DNA from: Odontocerum albicorne
Taxonomy: Eukaryota > Arthropoda > Insecta > Trichoptera > Odontoceridae
Reading direction: 5' to 3'
Assembly: GCA_949825065.1 (NCBI GenBank)
Contig: OX463849.1
Location: 41,599,234 to 41,663,233 of the forward strand
Length of the DNA stretch: 64,000 nucleotides
In this document: piece by piece, positions 45,876 to 56,951 of the stretch
How positions within the stretch are numbered: position 1 is the first letter of the stretch
How the letters are laid out: the number at the start of each line of letters is the position of its first letter
Position numbers and translations under genes: made by a program
Notes under the pieces: model-generated
What the model saw: only the letters and a program-made list of their open reading frames with translations
The model's database searches: none
Told to the model about the DNA's origin: nothing

Positions 45876-46173
45876 GATTGTAACCCGGAAAAAAAAACAT
45901 AAAATACCATATTTTCTAGATTATTATAAATCATAAAATTTTCGCTAGTGTTCAATCAGCGTTTTTTGCCAAAAGTTTGTGGATCAACATTTGTGTTATT
46001 TGGAGTTAGCATTACCAAAACTGTCCTTAAAATCTTTGACTTTATGCGATAGGTAATCCCTCGTGATCAAATATGATTTCGAGTTATCGTGCAGATATAT
46101 GACGCCTGTGATAGCATTGGTTTAGTGGGTACAAGATGTAGTACTTCAGCAAGCACACAGCATTGATTATTGA

Positions 46174-46869
46174 TGTCTGTTTAAGCGCAATCCGAAGGAG
46201 TTTCTGCGTCGTTTCGTGACCGTCGACGAAACATGGATACACTGGTACACACCAGAGACCAAGGGACAGTCGAAACAGTGGACTTCACCCGGCGAACGTG
46301 CTCCGAAGAAGGCGAAGACTGTCCTATCGGCCGGAAAGGTGATGTCCACCGTTTTCTTGGATTCAAAAGGTGTGATCTACATCGACTTCCTGGAGAAGGG
46401 CGAAACGGTCACAGGGCTCTACTATGCCGAATTATTGGGCCGATTCGACGCCGAATTGCAGAAAAAACGGCCCCATTTGGCGAAGAAAAAAGTGCTTTTC
46501 CATCATGACAACGCACCGGCTCACACCTCCGCCGTCGCCACGGCCAAATTGATAGAATTAGGCTACGAACTGCTGCCCCATCCACCGTATTCTCCGGATT
46601 TGGCCCCGTGCGACTTCTTTTTGTTTCCAAATTTGAAAAAGTCACTCGCCGGTCAGAAATTTGAGTCGAATGAGGAGGTTATCGCCGCCACGGAGGCCTA
46701 CTTTGCAGACCTCCAGAAAACGTATTTTTCAGACGGGTTAATGAAGTTGGAGCATCGCTGGGTCAAGTGTATCGAACTCAAAGGAGATTATGTTGAGAAA
46801 TAAATCGCCACTTTTCCAAAATTTTTGTTATTCTTTTGTAGGCTAAGTACTTATCGGACCACCCTCGTA
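46174..46869 (+). pseudogene. mariner transposase, 5'-truncated (catalytic domain kept)
   Basis: Frame open from 46174 to the TAA at 46801-46803, reading CLFKRNPKEFLRRFVTVDET. The catalytic acidic residues are in TVDETW, HHDNAPAH and PCDFF, with 34 residues between the second and third: the DD34D pattern of mariner. It lacks the N-terminal helix-turn-helix DNA-binding region and the WVPHEL linker, so it is a fragment. The 3' inverted repeat is recognisable as ttatcggaccaccctcgta (46851-46869). No matching left end was found, and the break near 46170 joins unrelated sequence. It is clearly GC-richer than its surroundings, consistent with a fairly recent arrival. Confidence 0.85.
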
Positions 46870-47530
46870 TATTGCATTTACTTTTACTTGCATACTTTTC
46901 TACCATGACTGGATTTCACAACATTCATTCTCGGATCTTTCTCTTCACATCTCTCATACAATATGTTATACTCGTCAAACTGTGCTGTTCATCATCATTC
47001 TCCGTTAACACTACCACGTCTACGGCAACCCATTCGATATCTGTATGCCAACCATTTACTTCAGTAGTTCCTTGACACGTGAATCTATGTAAATATTTAA
47101 CAACCAGGGTAACACAATGCATCCTTGCTTTACCCCTTTTGAAATATAAAACCATTTAGTTAAGGCACCGTTATTGTAATAAATGCTCTACTTTCGGCGT
47201 ATAATGATGCAATACCACAAATTATTCGTACTCAATGCCATATTCATTCTATACTCTCCATAGCTTGTATCTTATCACGGGTGCATATGATTTTTCCAAG
47301 TTCACAAACGCACAATACACTTTTGATTTTTTACCAAAAGCTGATTCACGCATTCTCTCCCACTTTAAAAGGACTCCCTGAGCATGCTACACCTTTTCAA
47401 TCTTTCTATCCATTTTTTTCCGTACAGTTTACTTACTACAATCAGCAAACTAATGTCTCTATTATCTCCACATTTACCTTTATATAACGGAATCACTACA
47501 CTCTTTTGGTATTTTCATAGATTTAAGTAA
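46870..47530 (-). pseudogene. LINE reverse transcriptase core fragment (probably family B)
   Basis: The only piece in the window that overlaps a LINE RT active region. The minus strand reads KVYCAFVNLEKSYAPVIRYK then LW (about 47265-47335), equivalent to the FVDLEKAYDxVxRxxLW motif with the key Asp replaced by Asn and YD by YA. Further on it reads KQGCIVLPWLLNIYID (about 47085-47135), equivalent to QGCxxSPWLFNIFMD. Frameshifts and stops separate the pieces. It directly abuts the mariner 3' end. Confidence 0.65.
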
Positions 47531-47559
47531 TTAGTTTGACATTTAAAAAAACAAAGCTA

Positions 47560-47820
47560 GCCGGAATCTTGGTCCCAACATTAGCATAATGAAGCGATAG
47601 TAGCGATAATAGAAAGCGATAATAGAACAGTGATAAAGTAAGAGAAATGCAGTTGAAGGAAGAGGGTAGCGTAGAATCTATGGAAAAATAATAATTTGAC
47701 AGAATAAGGAATAAGAACATGAACAAAGAAAGTGGATTACAAAAGAAAGAGCACTGAGATGGTTCGGCTACATACAAATAATTAATGATGAAACATTTAC
47801 TATACATATAAAAACATTCT
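47560..47820 (+). pseudogene. LINE family B remnant
   Basis: Reads LRWFGYIQIINDE at about 47754-47792. Upstream is a decayed version of the family block. Opposite orientation to its neighbour at 46870-47530. Confidence 0.5.
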
Positions 47821-48465
47821 TTTCATCTAGTATGAAAGAAAGTACTAGAAATTTAGAAAGAATATAATATGTTTTATGGCTTTATTCCAAGTTCAAAATA
47901 AAGCTGTTTGTAATAGTAATAATAAATTTGTAGAACTTGTTTTCAATTGTTGATGTTTCGAATTTAATTGACCATCAATTTGTTGTCTATGAACCTTGCT
48001 AAAGACATGCCCAATAGTTTTCGTATGTTATTTTTCCATTAACATGGCAACAAAAAATTGATTTACCTTTTTTCCAGTTGCATTATTAGCGTTGAAGCAT
48101 AAAATTGTGTTCCTTCATCACATCGGCCGGCAATTTATTTACGAAATTACTGTAATTATTTTCTATTCCGGCATATTTTTAGTTTACATCTTTAGTCGGT
48201 GTGTTTCGCTAGTAATAAATAGTTTTTCATTATGGCAATATTTATACACATGGTATGTTTTCTCGTGGATATAAAATACTGTTCATCGTCTATATCAATG
48301 CATGGAACGTGATCTTCTCTGGTAAAATATCTAGGAATGTTATTAAATTTTGATGTAACAATGATAACGAAAACAATCTTCTTTGTTTGGAGAAAAGAAC
48401 TTTATTTAACTTGAATCAATATACACATAAAATATATATTTTTATTAATCTTGTTTTTTTTTTCA
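47821..48465. other. No gene seen
   Basis: AT-rich. Nothing recognised. Confidence 0.4.
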
Positions 48466-48560
48466 ATTCACTGATTTCGCTCCACGAGCATCTTCAAACT
48501 AGTGATGACCATTCTGAAGATGCTCGTTTAATAAATAAGTACGCAAAACGATAGCTACAC
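48466..48560. repeat. Inverted pair of CTGAAGATG modules (hammerhead-like)
   Basis: acgagcatcttca (48484-48496) and tgaagatgctcgt (48514-48526) form a perfect 13-bp stem. On the minus strand the left half reads TTGAAGATGCTCGTGGAGCG then AAATC: a CUGANGA-like motif (first base U), helix GCTC/GAGC and GAAA, the same order as in the PLE arms including the extra T. The right half reads CTGAAGATGCTCG and degenerates. Possibly the end of a different PLE family. Confidence 0.35.
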
Positions 48561-48679
48561 CTGCTACGTTTCTATCTTCACACTCGACAAATTATTTTTG
48601 TAATTTTTTTTGCTTTATGTTACTGGTACAGCCAGTCTTATTTTTCTTTATGCTCTTTACGGAGCATTTATGAGCGTTG

Positions 48680-48840
48680 GACTTGTCATTGGAAATGTAA
48701 AAAGATTGAGAAATATTAAGAGTTGTATGAAAAGGTGTATGGATAATGAAGATGTGAAAGATGCGTGTCACGAAAATAAAGTCTAGCACTCTCACTTAAG
48801 TGCCAATCCTGGTAGGGAAGCGTCGTGATTGTATGTTTGT
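48680..48840 (+). pseudogene. LINE family B 3' end
   Basis: gttgtatgaaaaggtgtatg (SCMKRCM-like) and tctagcactctcacttaagt, with terminus ggtagggaagcgtcgtgatt. Confidence 0.5.
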
Positions 48841-49045
48841 GTGTATTAAAACGTATTTAAATTTTTACCAGTGTTTTATTTTTTAGTTATTTAAAAAAAA
48901 TAATAATGGTTTAGCGAATCGAATTGGTGGAAAGCAATTTCAAATATCACTGCATCTGGTCTGCAAAAGGAATAATACACCTCCATTTCTCACAGACAGT
49001 GGCATTTCTAGTATTCTCTTGGAGTTAGTTGTTGATAACATTATA

Positions 49046-49234
49046 TTCATCGCAGGTCTGTTCATCGCAGGTATGTTCATTGCAGGTCTGTTCATTGCAG
49101 GTCTGTTCATCGCAGGTTTGTTCATCGCAGGTCTGTTCATCGCAGGTCTGTTCATCGCAGGTCTGTTCATCGCAGGTCTGTTCATTGCAGGTCTGTTCAT
49201 TGCAGGTATGTTCATCGCAGGTCTGTTCATTGCA
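49046..49234 (+). repeat. Minisatellite, 15-bp unit x about 12.6
   Basis: Unit ttcatcgcaggtctg with scattered c/t and c/a variants. Because the length is divisible by three and the unit avoids stops, five of six frames stay open (FIAGL, SSQVC and HRRSV forward; MNRPA and CDEQT reverse). No promoter, start context or flanking domain supports a real protein. Confidence 0.95.
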
Positions 49235-50585
49235 TTGGCGATCTGAAATATACGTCGCCAAAATAAACGTCGCCAACGCTACGTATATCATAGAAAGTGT
49301 ATATCTTCTTAAGTTCCTTTTCTAATGTTTCGGCACCGTACAGAAAGATTTGGAAAGTAAATCTTCTTACAAACTTTGTCAGATCTAGTAGTGTGTCTGT
49401 CCATCCATATGTTCTTTAGTTTATCCACTCTTGACAGGTGATGACGCTTCTTCTTTTTACTTTCAAAAGGTGCAAAACATAATCTCTACCAAGAATTCCA
49501 AATTTACCTTCATGGAAACCACACACTGTCCGATGAAAAAATACAGTTTATCTGAGCCATGGTCATCGTATTTTAACATATTCGAATATAGATCGCACTG
49601 AAGGGAAACTCGATTAAGTTTCTAACTTAAATATAGCTGAATGATGGAAAAATATAAAAAACGACACTAAAGATTTCTCTGATGATGATGAACTTTATAT
49701 TCTCTTCGCTGTATGGTAGTATGAATGTAAAACATTAGTATATTTATATAATCTCCGGTAGAAGAATAATTGTGTCGGTCGCATATCCGCCGCGCGGCGC
49801 ACTGTAATTACATCTCCCCGAGCTCTTGCGGTCATCTCATCTCGCCCTCATCTTCGTCTGAGCGTAATTCTCCCTCCTCTAGGTCTCCGGTTCCTTCTCA
49901 TTCATTATCTCTTGCCGGTGTTTGTTCGGCCTGTGCCTTATGGAAGTCGAATTAAATACACAAAGGAGACGACGCTTTGTCGCGTTAATGCCTACGAAGA
50001 TATTTTATATAACCGCATATTGTGTCATTCACTTTTAACAAATCTAAGTGCTTGACTTATTCTGTTTCCTAAATTATTTAAACTGATAGTAATGTACTTT
50101 AAACTAATATCAGTTTTCTTATTAACAAACGTCAACCAACGTTTTGATGGAACAATCAAATTACACAACTTTTCTTCTCTAAAATATGCGTTTCACTGCT
50201 ACGTTTGTCTATTTGGCTAATCTGGTAATATTTTGTAGGTAATAAACATGCATATATAATTGAAATATAAAATATATTCAAATACTTTATAATTATTACT
50301 ACTGCTTTTTTGTATTTGAATTAACTTGTCTTATGTGTGTTTGTTTGTAAAAGACACTATTGTGTCATAAATTAATTAGATAAATAAATTCGATAATCCC
50401 AAATATAATATATAGTGTTCAAATGATCTTTTACACAATGACTTTTATACATTATTTTATTTACTGCACGGTTACCTATATCACTTCAGAAAAAGCTGAA
50501 AAGAATATTTTGGATGTACATGATAACAAAGTTTGGTTAAGACGATAGGACTCCTTTTAATAATTAATTCAATATCCCAATATTC
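49235..50585. other. No gene; GC island 49770-49950
   Basis: The island has gcatatccgccgcgcggcgc and then a pyrimidine-rich section (ctccctcctctaggtctccg). Not repeated elsewhere in the window. The remainder is AT-rich. Confidence 0.4.
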
Positions 50586-50589
50586 AGAA

Positions 50590-50880
50590 ACGAAACATGA
50601 ATGATATTGATGTTTTAAATAAGGTTAAAAAAAAGGAACGCTAATTGTTTGACTGTAACGAGTGGCAAGTATACAAGCCAGAAGTGTTAGGTGTGCGTGG
50701 AAGATGTAGACCGAGAAAAACGTTGCAGAATCAATTAGACCTGATTTTGACCATCAATTGGACCAGCAAGAAGATAAAGTGAGAAGTATGAATAATAGAA
50801 GTTGTTGCAGGACAGAATTTATAAACGTGGAGGAGGCGAAGATATTTTCTACTTCGGAAGGGACACGGCGTAATTATATT
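50590..50880 (+). pseudogene. LINE family B remnant
   Basis: Degraded copy with gttaggtgtgcgtggaagat, accgagaaaaacgttgcaga (R-PRKTLQ region) and a shortened terminus gggacacggcgtaattat. Low identity to the other members. Confidence 0.45.
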
Positions 50881-51202
50881 TTTGTATATATAAATATTGA
50901 ATAATTCTGATAGCCATTGATGATGTTGTCTACCAGCCGTGCTTTTCAATATGTCTGAATCACTAATTCAGATAAATTGAAGGGTACCATATGAATGAAC
51001 GAATGAATATTGAAAGAATAATTTTTTGTATTGTTTTTAACACATTCAATGCGATCAAATTATTAAGGTAATTCACGTGTGGCTGACTAATTATTAAAAT
51101 TAAAAAAAAAAAATTTAAATTACGTGCGATTTAACTTGGTTTTGCTAATACTAATAAACTAAACATCCATGCGTTGCTACGAATTGAGTATGTTTATACA
51201 TA

Positions 51203-51609
51203 TCTTGTTTATAGTTAAGGCATTAACGTTGTGGAGGTTTAAAGACATTGTAACTGGTACCGATATACACGCTTCCACGGTTGGAGGCTGGGGGGTGAGG
51301 AAGGCACGGGACAATTTCGGCCAAGAGCGGAGAGGTTTTGGGGAAATAACTGTTCAACAGAAGTTCCGATCGGTGTACTGCCTTAGAAATTTCTAGGGCC
51401 TCTAATCTGTCCAATTTATTTCCGTTATCACTGATATGTAAGAATTTGGCATCATCGATAGAAAAAGTATGATTCTCACGGTGACAATGATTAGCCATTT
51501 CAGAATAAATTAGAGGATTTGTTAAGGCGGATTTGTGTTCACGAAATCTCTTTTCAAAAGATCTTCCTGTTTTCCTATATAGAAATTATCAGTCAGCACA
51601 TAAAAGGTA
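51203..51609 (-). pseudogene. Penelope-like element 3' end, GIY-YIG endonuclease
   Basis: The minus strand reads MANHCHRENHTFSIDDAKFL, HISDNGNKLDRLEALEISKA, then SELLLNSYFPKTSPLLAEIV, and ends GTSYNVFKPPQR and stop. Upstream are frameshifted FYIGK- and TGRSFEKRFREHKSAL segments, so the endonuclease is present but broken by two small deletions. It stops abruptly near 51609 (5' truncation). After the stop codon come ttaatgccttaactataaac and aag, the same tail found on every palindrome. It shows that this tail is the end of the PLE gene plus a short 3' UTR. No inverted arm is present here. Confidence 0.75.
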
Positions 51610-51619
51610 ATAGTATATT

Positions 51620-51712
51620 TGGTTTGCATACGAAAACGCGTCAGGCGCATTGTTAGCACCCGACGGTTGCGAAGAAGAACGCACTAGGCGCGTTGTTAGC
51701 ATTGAACGTGTT
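51620..51712. other. Possible piggyBac-type terminus
   Basis: gcactaggcgcgttgttagc then attgaacgtgttaa. Reversed, this begins TTAACACGTTCAATGCTAAC, the look of a piggyBac end with TTAA. A related GC-rich word (gcgtcaggcgcattgttagc) precedes it. The other end was not found. Confidence 0.25.
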
Positions 51713-51999
51713 AATAGTCGATTTTGAGTGAAAAAAAATAGAATACTTTCACCTTGAACCCATAGGAATTTTAAGCGAACAAACTATTTTAAATTCACGT
51801 TACTTTTGACGTGCTTTGCCACTAAATCAAAGAAGCTATGGAAAAGTTTCAGAGACGATTCATATCTACTCTTAGAAGAATGATGGTGTAAATAATACAC
51901 GTTTTCCTTAAATAGAAGTAAAACAGGATTACAATCACATTGAATATGTACATATTCTTTAACAGGCAAACCGATCTGTTTACATTGTTACTTCAAGAG

Positions 52000-52110
52000 C
52001 TCATATCTCATTATCTATTGATACGTTACTCGATATTATTGACTTGATGCTTCTGGAGATAGTCCGCTGTGTTGTGGTATATCTATCAGATTTGCATAGT
52101 CACCGATGCT
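52000..52110 (+). repeat. Diverged duplicate of 54015-54130
   Basis: Shares atctcattatctattgatac (then gttac), ggagatagtccgctgtgttg and cagatttgcatagtcaccg with the GC-rich segment 2 kb downstream. This copy is poorer in G and C. Confidence 0.55.
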
Positions 52111-52140
52111 TAGTGCAAGGCTCCTTTTTGTGTTGTTAGG

Positions 52141-52655
52141 CTTAACCCTTTAACAGGCATAAACAGAAATCGGTCGCATATGCGACCACCCTTATGGTTA
52201 TACTTATAAGGATTCATTTTCTTAATGGAACATTTTTAAGTAACACAAATGTCAAATTGGCAAATGTAGTGGACGGGCAGAGGTCTTATTTAAGACAGAT
52301 CGTCGTGAAGTTAGCTGCATGTTCAGTAGCAACGATCTAAACATCCGGTCAATTTATTGTCATATATGTAAATAGGTATTTTAAGTAAATCACCATTAAT
52401 TATATCTCATATAAGAATTTTATTTCCTAATACAACCTAAACTTAGATATTTTTACCTAAACATTCATTGGTTACTTTTGCGACCACCGACACGACCCCT
52501 GAAATGGGCACAGGTCTCATATGCGACCGCCTCATTTAAAAAAATATATATTTTAAAACACATTTTCGAAGAAATAAAGTTGATTTGATACACATAATAA
52601 TGATTTATTCAACAAAAAACACAATATCTCAAAAATAAAAACTTGCCCTATAAAG
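52141..52655. mobile_element. piggyBac-like short element
   Basis: Left: TTAA then CCCTTTAACAGGCA. Right: tgccctataaaggg then TTGC, which reversed is CCCTTTATAGGGCA. The palindrome ggtcgcatatgcgacc near the left end is mirrored by ggtctcatatgcgaccg near 52511. The right target site has decayed from TTAA. Length (about 515 bp) resembles the 3.7-kb element. No transposase. Confidence 0.4.
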
Positions 52656-53164
52656 GGTTGCCTAATGAAAGTGAAATAATCTTAAAAATTATGTGCTCTT
52701 GAAACAGTTTTAATAAGGTAAAAAAGTTAATTGTATTATCACTTTAGAATGAGTTGATTTAAGTATTTCGTCTTAGAAGACCTGCTTTGTTCAGCGTATC
52801 ATTTTTCAAAGAAAAACTTTTTAAACTTTCTTATCAATGATTTTCTTTATGCACTTAGGTATCGTTTTAATTTCTTTTAATAAGTGAATATTTTTTTGCG
52901 CTTATCTTAATCAAAATATTGATCTTTTTATAGTTTTTTTCATATCATCGGCCCATCTGAATAAAAATAATTGTAATTACATTATAATTTAATACATCTG
53001 CTGTAATGTTATCTTTTTGCTGTGAACCTTATAAAGATACTTTACCTTTTATATTTCAAATAATTTGGAGCTGTGAAATATAGTATATACATGAATCCAT
53101 TGGCACAAATAAAACAACACTATCCAAACATTATCAAGACCTACCTAAATTATAGTTCACAACA

Positions 53165-53650
53165 GCATTTTAGTGCCAACATTGATTAATATATGCGAGT
53201 GAAATATGAACGTAGAAAATTAATAAAAGGAACCAAGTAAATGCGATGTAGATACGTGCTTTGAGATAACAATGTAGTGTGTCAATATACTCGTATATGA
53301 CAGAATGAGAAATGTGATTATTTCGGATGAATATGTGTTAATAACTGATATGTTAGGGAGAGTGAAAAAGAGCATGATGAGGGGGTTTGAACATGTTGAA
53401 GAAAGGGATAACGAAAGACTGACTAAACAAATTTACAATGCAACCATGAGTGAGAGTCGCGGTATTAAACTACCGATAAAGTATGATTAGATCAAGTGAA
53501 TGAAATTTTGAAAGAATGAAGTGTAAGGAGTGAGAGAAACAGAAGGAACTGTATAAAAAGATGTATGTATGTGATAGAGGGGATGGAAGTATATTGTGAT
53601 GGGAAAGTTTGGTGTTCTGTCCTCTCTAACTAACCCAACAGGAAAATTAC
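53165..53650 (+). pseudogene. LINE family B remnant
   Basis: Reads MRGFEHVEERDNERLTKQIY at about 53377-53436, then NATMSESRGIKL. It continues frameshifted to tggtgttctgtcctctctaa and the ccaacaggaaaattac end. Upstream portion ggaaccaagtaaatgcgatg shows it extends further 5' than most copies. Confidence 0.65.
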
Positions 53651-53759
53651 GTTATTCAGAAATACATGGGTTGCCCATGATCAAGATATTATTTTTGTAT
53701 CAAGACTTGTCCTAAACTTGGTATAACCTAGACCACGATTTGTGGAATAATAAAAACAT

Positions 53760-53880
53760 GCGAGAAAGAAGCATGAGAAATTAATGTATGCAAACCACGC
53801 AAAGATATGTGTGGATAAAAGGGTGGGGAGATCTGTCCTCTCATCGTACCCTCAAAGAGACATTGTGTAATAGCATGTAT
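53760..53880 (+). pseudogene. LINE family B 3' end scrap
   Basis: gatctgtcctctcatcgtac and a preceding gatatgtgtggataaaaggg match the family ending. Immediately downstream of another copy in the same orientation. Confidence 0.4.
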
Positions 53881-54014
53881 ATACTATATGTATAGAGTAA
53901 TACATAAAAACTGACAATATATGTTTTCGTTAGGTACATAATAAAACATGACGTGATGGTATTTATATACAAATAATATATCCTTACATCCAATGTTACG
54001 TGAAGAGCACATAC

Positions 54015-54215
54015 AAATCTCATTATCTATTGATACGTTACCAGGTATTATTGCCCCGATGGTGCTGCAGATAGCCTGCAGGGCTGTGTTGCCTCCGCCA
54101 GATGTTGTATTGTCACCGCTGCGGTGTGGCGGTCGCCTAAAACGGGTCGGGTCCGTTACCCCACTGGCCAGTGGACGCGTAATGCCACTGCTCATTAGTG
54201 GCTCAAAGACGCGAC
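54015..54215 (+). other. GC-rich island, duplicated in part at 52000-52110
   Basis: Rich in CpG: ccgctgcggtgtggcggtcg, ctaaaacgggtcgggtccgt. Includes the palindrome ccactggccagtgg. The upstream 110 bp are shared with 52000-52110; the most GC-rich part is unique here. Confidence 0.45.
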
Positions 54216-55690
54216 TAAATCAAAATTGACGTCCTTCGTTGTGAACGGTTTTTATCGCTACGTATTTGATTCATTTACTCGTGCCATCCATGTCCGTTCA
54301 TGCCACTCCTGTCCGTTCATGCCACTCCAACATATTAAGGCTGATATTACCTTCCTCATAGCTATATTTTTATTATGTTCGTGTCAAAGGCACTATACTA
54401 CTTCCGCTTAGAATTATGACACCTAGATAGCACTGGGCGTTCCACAAATTACTCGTACATCCCTAGGAGCTCATCGGGCAAAGTGTCACATACACTGCTC
54501 CTCGCCGCAAATACAAACGATTTATCATTTAACACCCTCGATTTTGACATGTTTTCCTTAGTTCTCTTAATTCCTGCAACAAACCTGTTAAGAGGTTTTC
54601 CAGGACAATTCAGAACCAGATTGCAATTCTTCTACAGGAAAAATCCACCCGCTGGGGTCCGATATTCCTCTTCATTCGTTTATCCTAGCAATGTAGGGGG
54701 TTATTGCAGATACTAAGTGGGTCTAATGAAGTTGTGTCTGGATTTCAACCTAGGGGCTGGTGGTTATGCAACCATGGATGTCTGGGATCATTCCACTATA
54801 GTTCAGAAAATCTAGTATGGGTCGTGTGGCGTTTTAAACGTCATGTCTCAAAGGGATGGGGTAAAACCTTTTTTTTTACAAATCGAATAGTTTTTTTATA
54901 AATCGAAAAATGATTTTTCTCTAAACTGACGTTTTAATTCCTAATTTTTATTATACTGACTTTCTAATGTATTGTATGGTTTGTATATATCTTTAAATAG
55001 GCCAAGAGCCACAATTAATTAATACTAATTACGAACATTTTATTTTAGGTATAAAAAAATCTAAAATCCAATTATCGAATACCCCATCCTTAGCCAATGC
55101 AGACTAACGTAGGGACTTTTGACAAACGTCACCAAATATTATTTGATTTTAACAAACTGCCACATTTTTGCTAATTTGTAACAAGATGTATTAATTTGTC
55201 ATTATTGTTAGTTTTATGTAATGTACTATATTGACCTAAATAACTTGCTATTTATTAGAATCGAGGTTTATATTAAAGTTGATAAAATAATTAAAATTAC
55301 TGAACGTCGTTACAAGGTTGTATTGGTGCAAATTTGTCAACTGTCAAAGGACCCATCCTAGAATTTCCGAAGTATAGTTGGATTTCTCAGCACTACTTCC
55401 AGTGTAGTTTTGAGGACAACGTATTTCATTATATTACTTCTACCTAGAACATACGAGTACTTTGTCGTGTAGAGATTATGTTTGCCTTTGAAACTAAAAT
55501 GTGATGGTAAAAGGTTTTTGTGTAAAGTTAATAATTCATTTGTAATAAATCCTTTATAGGTATGTCATTTCATATTTTTTTATGCAAAATGAACATTGAG
55601 TTGACTTCATGAATCAAATTTGTTTAATCCCTTAAAGTTTTTACCTCCCAGAAATAATAATGTGCATTTAATTTATAAATAAATATTGTT
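54216..55690. other. No gene; short direct repeat at about 54290-54330
   Basis: tgtccgttcatgccactcc occurs twice in tandem near 54290-54330. A 13-bp inverted pair (aagggatggggta, taccccatcctta) lies at about 54850 and 55080. The sequence is otherwise AT-rich. Confidence 0.35.
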
Positions 55691-55708
55691 TGAAATAAAT
55701 ATGGAAAA

Positions 55709-55849
55709 TATGTTGTTTATAGTAAAGTTCAGGCATTAACGTTGTGGAGGTTTAAAGACATTGTAATTTATTTTATCGAACACTGTTTATTCCACTTTTT
55801 GTAACCGTTACAAAAAGTGGAATAAACAGTGTTTGATAAAATAAATTAC
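55709..55849 (-). mobile_element. Palindromic Penelope-like derivative, minimal copy 4
   Basis: Tail on the left, arms of about 46 bp meeting at gtaac|c|gttac, with only the outer half of each arm kept. Perfect 15-bp target duplication aataaatatggaaaa at 55694-55708 and 55850-55864. The whole ribozyme-like core is absent; each arm ends at the base triplet that would be the cleavage site. Confidence 0.78.
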
Positions 55850-55864
55850 AATAAATATGGAAAA

Positions 55865-56234
55865 CATTGATGTTCACTCTTTATCATACGAGGAAGTAAG
55901 TCTGTTTTGATTGGATTGAATTTTGATGTGGACCGACTCAATTGATCTTTTGATGCATAGGCAATATTTCGTGCACAAGTATGGCAGTCGATCATACTAT
56001 AAATAGAAAACACCTATGCGTGTATTGTTTTATTATGAGAAAATTATTGTACATTATCAAGCACACAGTCTCGACAGATCAACGCCAAAGTTTCAACAGC
56101 AAGAAAATCAAAGTTCCGAAACGATCGGTAGATTAAATCTACGGCAGCCTTTCGTTAGCCATATTTTTACATTGGTATTATTGTGTTAGTTAATAACGCT
56201 ATAAGAATTTATGATAAGTAACTTATAAGAAACA
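55865..56234. other. No gene seen
   Basis: AT-rich, no recognised motif. Confidence 0.35.
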
Positions 56235-56330
56235 GAAAACGTGTATGTGTACCCTAGGAATCGAACTTGCTTATCGTGAATGCTAGTCGTTAGATCATGG
56301 CCACCGACAAAATGATCTTCACAAAAAACC
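56235..56330 (-). mobile_element. Second tRNA-derived SINE head
   Basis: The minus strand gives ggtggccatgatctaacgac (A-box position), then gataagcaagttcgattcct (B box gttcgattcc). Unrelated to the SINE-1 body. Only the tRNA-like head is clear. A genuine tRNA is unlikely because the arms do not fold fully. The following 56331-56951 is AT-rich with no gene. Confidence 0.45.
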
Positions 56331-56951
56331 AACGCGTTTTGATAAGCGCTTTGAAATCGCATTGTTTGAGGGACGGAGTACATACATATGTATGTAACCA
56401 GAACTTGTTAGTATAACCCTATATATCAAACTCACATGTCGTATCCAGAGACATAAAGATATATCTACGTTTGTATCTACAACTCCTTTTATTCGCTTCT
56501 TCTTACAATATTTTCTTCAATCATCATTCAATGCAGAAACGGGATTATAATATTTTATTAACGTGGTTTTTCTGTGTTTAAATTATTCTGTATCGTTTCA
56601 ACTTATACATTTTTTTAATATCCGCAATACTCTATTAAAAATGTACATTGCTTTGATGGAAAGGTGAACACTGTAGAGTACAAGTACGTAATTATACTAA
56701 AAACTATCTATTTTGAAAATTCAGAGAACCGCTTCACTGAATTTGGAAACAGGCCTCTGTCACTTTAATTTTAAGTTTATTGTGAAGAAAATGTGTTCAC
56801 ATTTAAGTGTTTCATAATTATGTTTAATCATATGTATGTTAGCTTGAACTATTTCATTCAAATACGTAGAGAAGAGCCGTTTTTGAAAGCCATTGACGTT
56901 AGGATGATATGCCAAGTTGTCTATGATTGGTTTTTGAAATTTTCGCAAATA

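Noticed and set aside
46181..46366. Minus-strand frames opposite the 46-kb mariner
   Set aside because: Antisense of the GC-richer transposase coding region; same for frames opposite 57141-58091.
49019..49246. Possible membrane protein of FIAGL repeats
   Set aside because: The same array is open in five frames; this is a minisatellite property.
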